A DNA stretch of 64,000 nt from Eretmocerus hayati (taxonomy: Eukaryota; Arthropoda; Insecta; Hymenoptera; Aphelinidae), in assembly GCA_029851415.1 (NCBI GenBank), contig CM056742.1, positions 50,384,954 through 50,448,953 on the forward strand, in the 5' to 3' direction. Shown here piece after piece: positions 60,861 through 64,000 of the stretch. The translations under genes and the position numbers were made by a program. Position 1 is the stretch's first letter. Each line of letters starts with the position of its first letter. The notes under the pieces are model-generated. The model was not told the origin of the DNA. It saw only the letters and a list, made by a program, of their open reading frames with translations, and did no database searches.

Positions 60861-63089
60861 TTTGAGGCCACGCCAAGCGTCAGGAATCAGGTATCAAAGT
60901 AAATTCTTAATCAAATATCTATTTGATGCGGACGACGGTGGTTATACGTGAATTAGTGTCAATAGCTCTTCCTCCGTTGTACCCTCATGATGATAACTTT
61001 GTGCGTTAATAACGATTCAAGTCTCAAGAATATGAGAGCCTCGGTTTCGTGATTCATTATGTGAGTGTTTCTTTTATTTTATGGTAACGAATTCCTCAAG
61101 CTTCGGTAAGCCGAATTTTGATATATCGACTGAGGGAGCCCCGTGTGAGCTCTTACGAAACGGTTTAGTTGTATATCCAAAGTATTTCTTTTGAAATCGT
61201 CAAGAGCCGATCGAGATGGAATAAGCTATTTTCCAAGCCTTTCGAAGAAAATTGAACTGAATATTTCAAAGTCTATGTTGATTCTGAAAAAATATTGAGT
61301 GTGTGACACCCATTTAAGCATCAATAGTAGCGGTACATTCAAGCGTGGTCATTATTGATACACCATGTGACTCATCTAAGCCACCATGTTGGATAACTCA
61401 GAGGGTAGAGACCGGAATCCGCTCTAGAAATGTCTCGAGTTTTACTCAAGACAATTCGATCTTATTGTCATATCAATGTCACCATTGTACGGATTGTACG
61501 TCATGTAACAGCCAATCTGACTCGAGATTTGACTGCTACCTCGAGAAATATGGGAACGCTGAACTCGCGGATTGTCGATGCAGTCTCAATTCTCATCGTG
61601 AATCAAAACTGTATTGAAGGTGCGCAAGGGAAGCGATGGAACGAGTACACAGGATGGTTAGGTGGTTCTCCTGCTAATTGCAACTCCCAAGGTGACTGCG
61701 GGGAATGTCTTGCAACATTTTTTGCAGCCCCAGGTGTGAATTATGCGGCATAGGTGCTTCTCCAAAGATATACTCGAGCACGTTTCTGTCTCTACGTTAG
61801 AGCGGATGGAGAAAAAAGGATGCAGGACGAGGGCAGGGAAGAAAGACAGAGCAACAGAAACAGATATAGAAAGAGAAATTCAGTCACGAAAAAGCCAGAG
61901 TAATGACATTGTGGCAGAAGTATTCGGCGCCTACACCGCATTTATCTTGGTATAGAATTGGCGAAGGAAACACGAGACAAGGGATTCGCAGCTCACGAGC
62001 GAGCAAGTGAGAGGACCTGTAATTTTCGTCTGTGTCATTTCCACAAAACAAAAATGATTTCAGTCGAGTTTGGACGACGCGTGAGGCTCCTATATGCCTT
62101 TCTCGCATCTTTTTTCATTATTTTTCGCCCAGGTCTGCCCATTCCTCGTCACTGGCTAGCTCTCGCTCTCTCTTGCTCTCTCCTTTGCACTACCCGTCTG
62201 TATATACAAGCTATATCTTTTCGTCCTTTATCGTGGCCAAGAGGGATCGGGAGGACCAAAGATCGGCCGGCGAGGGAGACAGGTGTAGCCGTAGAGTCTA
62301 TATAAGCTCTGAGGAGCGTGCAATCTCGCGTGTTCAGCTTCGTTCGTGCATTATACGCGCCATCGCGAGGCATCAGTAAAGAGCCTGGCGAGAAGTAATT
62401 TTCGAAATATTCGGTATGTTGCGAGTCTCGAGGGCCCAGCTTATTGGGCCTCGCCTCACTTTTCGCAGCTCTATATACTCATGAAACTGTATATAGGCCC
62501 AAAGAAACGAGATTACCCCGCGATGAGTTTCGTGAGCTCAATTTTGACGAGTTGCGTCCCCTTCATTTCAGCGATACCCGAATCGTTTTCAAGAAGGCGC
62601 GCAATTTTACAAAGCATAATAGTTCTGGTAACTTTTTTTGAGAGCTCACTTCGGATACCCCGGCAATCTCATTTTCCTGTATTAAATTAGGCTTAGAGCT
62701 TGATATTTAGTTGTATGACATGATCTACTTTATCTGAGTGCCACTCAGATTCCCATGGTCTTGGAGATCGCTCGCTACTCATCAAGGCTATCGCGACTAG
62801 CCTAAACTTTATACAAAAGTTTGCAAACTATACTATGCGCAAATGTGGTCCACGCTTCGATTCCTTCTCGGATTTGCCTGAGTTCTTAATCTCTGTCATA
62901 GTTAGTTTGGGCGAAGTGAGGCTGTCGTTATTTTCCTAATCCACTATATAGTACAAGTCAGAGGAAGCCAGTAGTAGTCTTGGCAAAAATATTGACTGTT
63001 ACGCACTATACTGAGCATGAACTTACTCGATGTACTTGACGATACCGAATAGATCAGTTAGACTTGGTTTGAGTTTTACATCTAGATCC
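60861..63089 (+). other. intron stretch, no gene recognised
   Basis: No exon of dachsous or other gene is recognised. GC is raised at about 61970-62560. Frames such as 61430-61753 carry no domain. Confidence 0.4.
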
Positions 63090-63165
63090 GACGGTAGGCC
63101 CCACCCAGACGGCGCCCAAGTCGGTGGGGTCGGGATACGCTTTTTACACCTCGGTGGGGGGGACC
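63090..63165. repeat. short GC-rich stretch related to the 34379-34970 insert
   Basis: TCGGGATACGC followed by CCTCGGTGGGGGG has the same order as GGGGATACGC (34454) and CCTCGGTGGGGGG (34579), in otherwise AT-rich sequence. Too short to delimit. Confidence 0.4.
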
Positions 63166-63437
63166 TCCAATTCTAGGTGCTCTCTCAGCGCCAATCAGCT
63201 AGGATAGCTGCAAATCAGCTGGTGATACCTGATTTTGTCATATAACTTGAACGGATTTTTACTGATTGAATCAGCTATTACGGGATGTGATATGCAATGA
63301 TGTGCGCCGCCCAGGGGTGTAATTCTTCGATTTCTCTGCGTCTCGTGATACATTTTTGGCACAGGTATTCATAATCGTTCGTTTCGTGCAGTGGGATTCA
63401 TCTCATTATCCGATTTTCAAGTCGCTGTAATGTCCCA

Positions 63438-63635
63438 GATATGAGCCACCCTCTATAGAGCTATATGCCCCGAATGTAGGCCACCCTCCATAGAGCTATA
63501 GAGGATGGCCCACATTCGGGGCGTGTAGCTCTGTGGAGAATGACCCACATTCGGGACAAGGGTGGCCCACATTTGGGCATGTAGTGTTATAGAGGATGGC
63601 CCACATTTGGGACAAGGGTAGCCCATTATTTCATT
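63438..63635. repeat. short repeat cluster based on GGCCCACATTYGGG
   Basis: GGCCCACATTCGGG, GACCCACATTCGGG, GGCCCACATTTGGG and GGCCCACATTTGGG occur forward at about 63508, 63542, 63566 and 63599, with inverted forms CCCCGAATGTAGGCC near 63468. AAGGGTGGCCCACATTTGGG-type blocks are spaced about 30-60 bp apart, mixed with TATAGAG(C/G)(A/T) blocks. Confidence 0.75.
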
Positions 63636-64000
63636 TCCGAATTTTTTTCTTTCTTACATCGCTTGAGATTCTCCCAGGTGGCCAAAGCCCCACTCTGAGA
63701 CACTTTTGGTGAGCATCTCCAATCCTACACTCAGCGACATTTGCACACTTGATTACGCGTACAAACATGATGGTTAATGGGTCTGATAGTCATCTGCGCA
63801 ATTCGCTAACTTGGAATACTTATTTTTAAAACTTGAAAAATATCGGGAATCACGAACACTGCAATGTTTTAATTGATTTACACCACAAGCTTCTGATATC
63901 AACGTAACGCTCGAAGTAACGTACATTAACGGTCAAAAGTTTAAGATGGCACACAATACTATATTAAGCAACTAGGGGTCAAACGAAAATTTGGGCACGA

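Noticed and set aside
1..64000. CRISPR array
   Set aside because: The tandem arrays have no short conserved repeat with unique equal spacers, and the window is clearly eukaryotic.

Overview
The window is a eukaryotic, almost certainly insect, genomic segment. The support is one long exon whose product matches the N-terminus of the giant cadherin Dachsous, a consensus GT splice donor at its end, an in-frame stop just before its start, and AT-rich flanks full of foldback elements and MITEs. Abundant CpG and (GA)n tracts would suit a hymenopteran, but that is a guess; I cannot name a species.

Layout. (1) 1-3.75 kb: a short diverged direct repeat runs into a 3.1-kb foldback element that was itself hit by a 331-bp palindromic MITE with a TAA duplication. 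(2) 3.85-15.0 kb: an 11-kb nested inverted-repeat composite. Both arms carry 175-bp monomer arrays in opposite orientation with a three-monomer higher-order period, and both carry a decayed fragment resembling Ty1/copia pre-integrase. The left arm was hit later by at least two more foldbacks, one containing flipped 130-bp arrays and a 116-bp MITE. (3) 15.4-17.5 kb: a 381-bp TTAA-flanked MITE, then unassigned sequence. (4) 17.5-20.3 kb: GC-rich leader and the first coding exon of dachsous (18554-20302, + strand). (5) 20.3-64.0 kb: apparently the first coding intron of that gene, still open at the window end (at least 43.7 kb). It holds many inverted-repeat elements, tandem arrays and one GC-rich retroposon-like insertion with a 17-bp target duplication, plus unassigned stretches.

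The only convincing protein-coding gene is dachsous. I found no other gene whose product I recognise, no rRNA, no complete tRNA and no CRISPR array. The most interesting content is structural: several independent families of long inverted repeats nested inside one another. Empty sites can be read from the partner arm, so the insertion order can be worked out. If transcribed (those in the intron would be, with dachsous), these would fold into long double-stranded RNA. Boundaries of repeat elements were aligned by eye and are approximate unless a target duplication is given.
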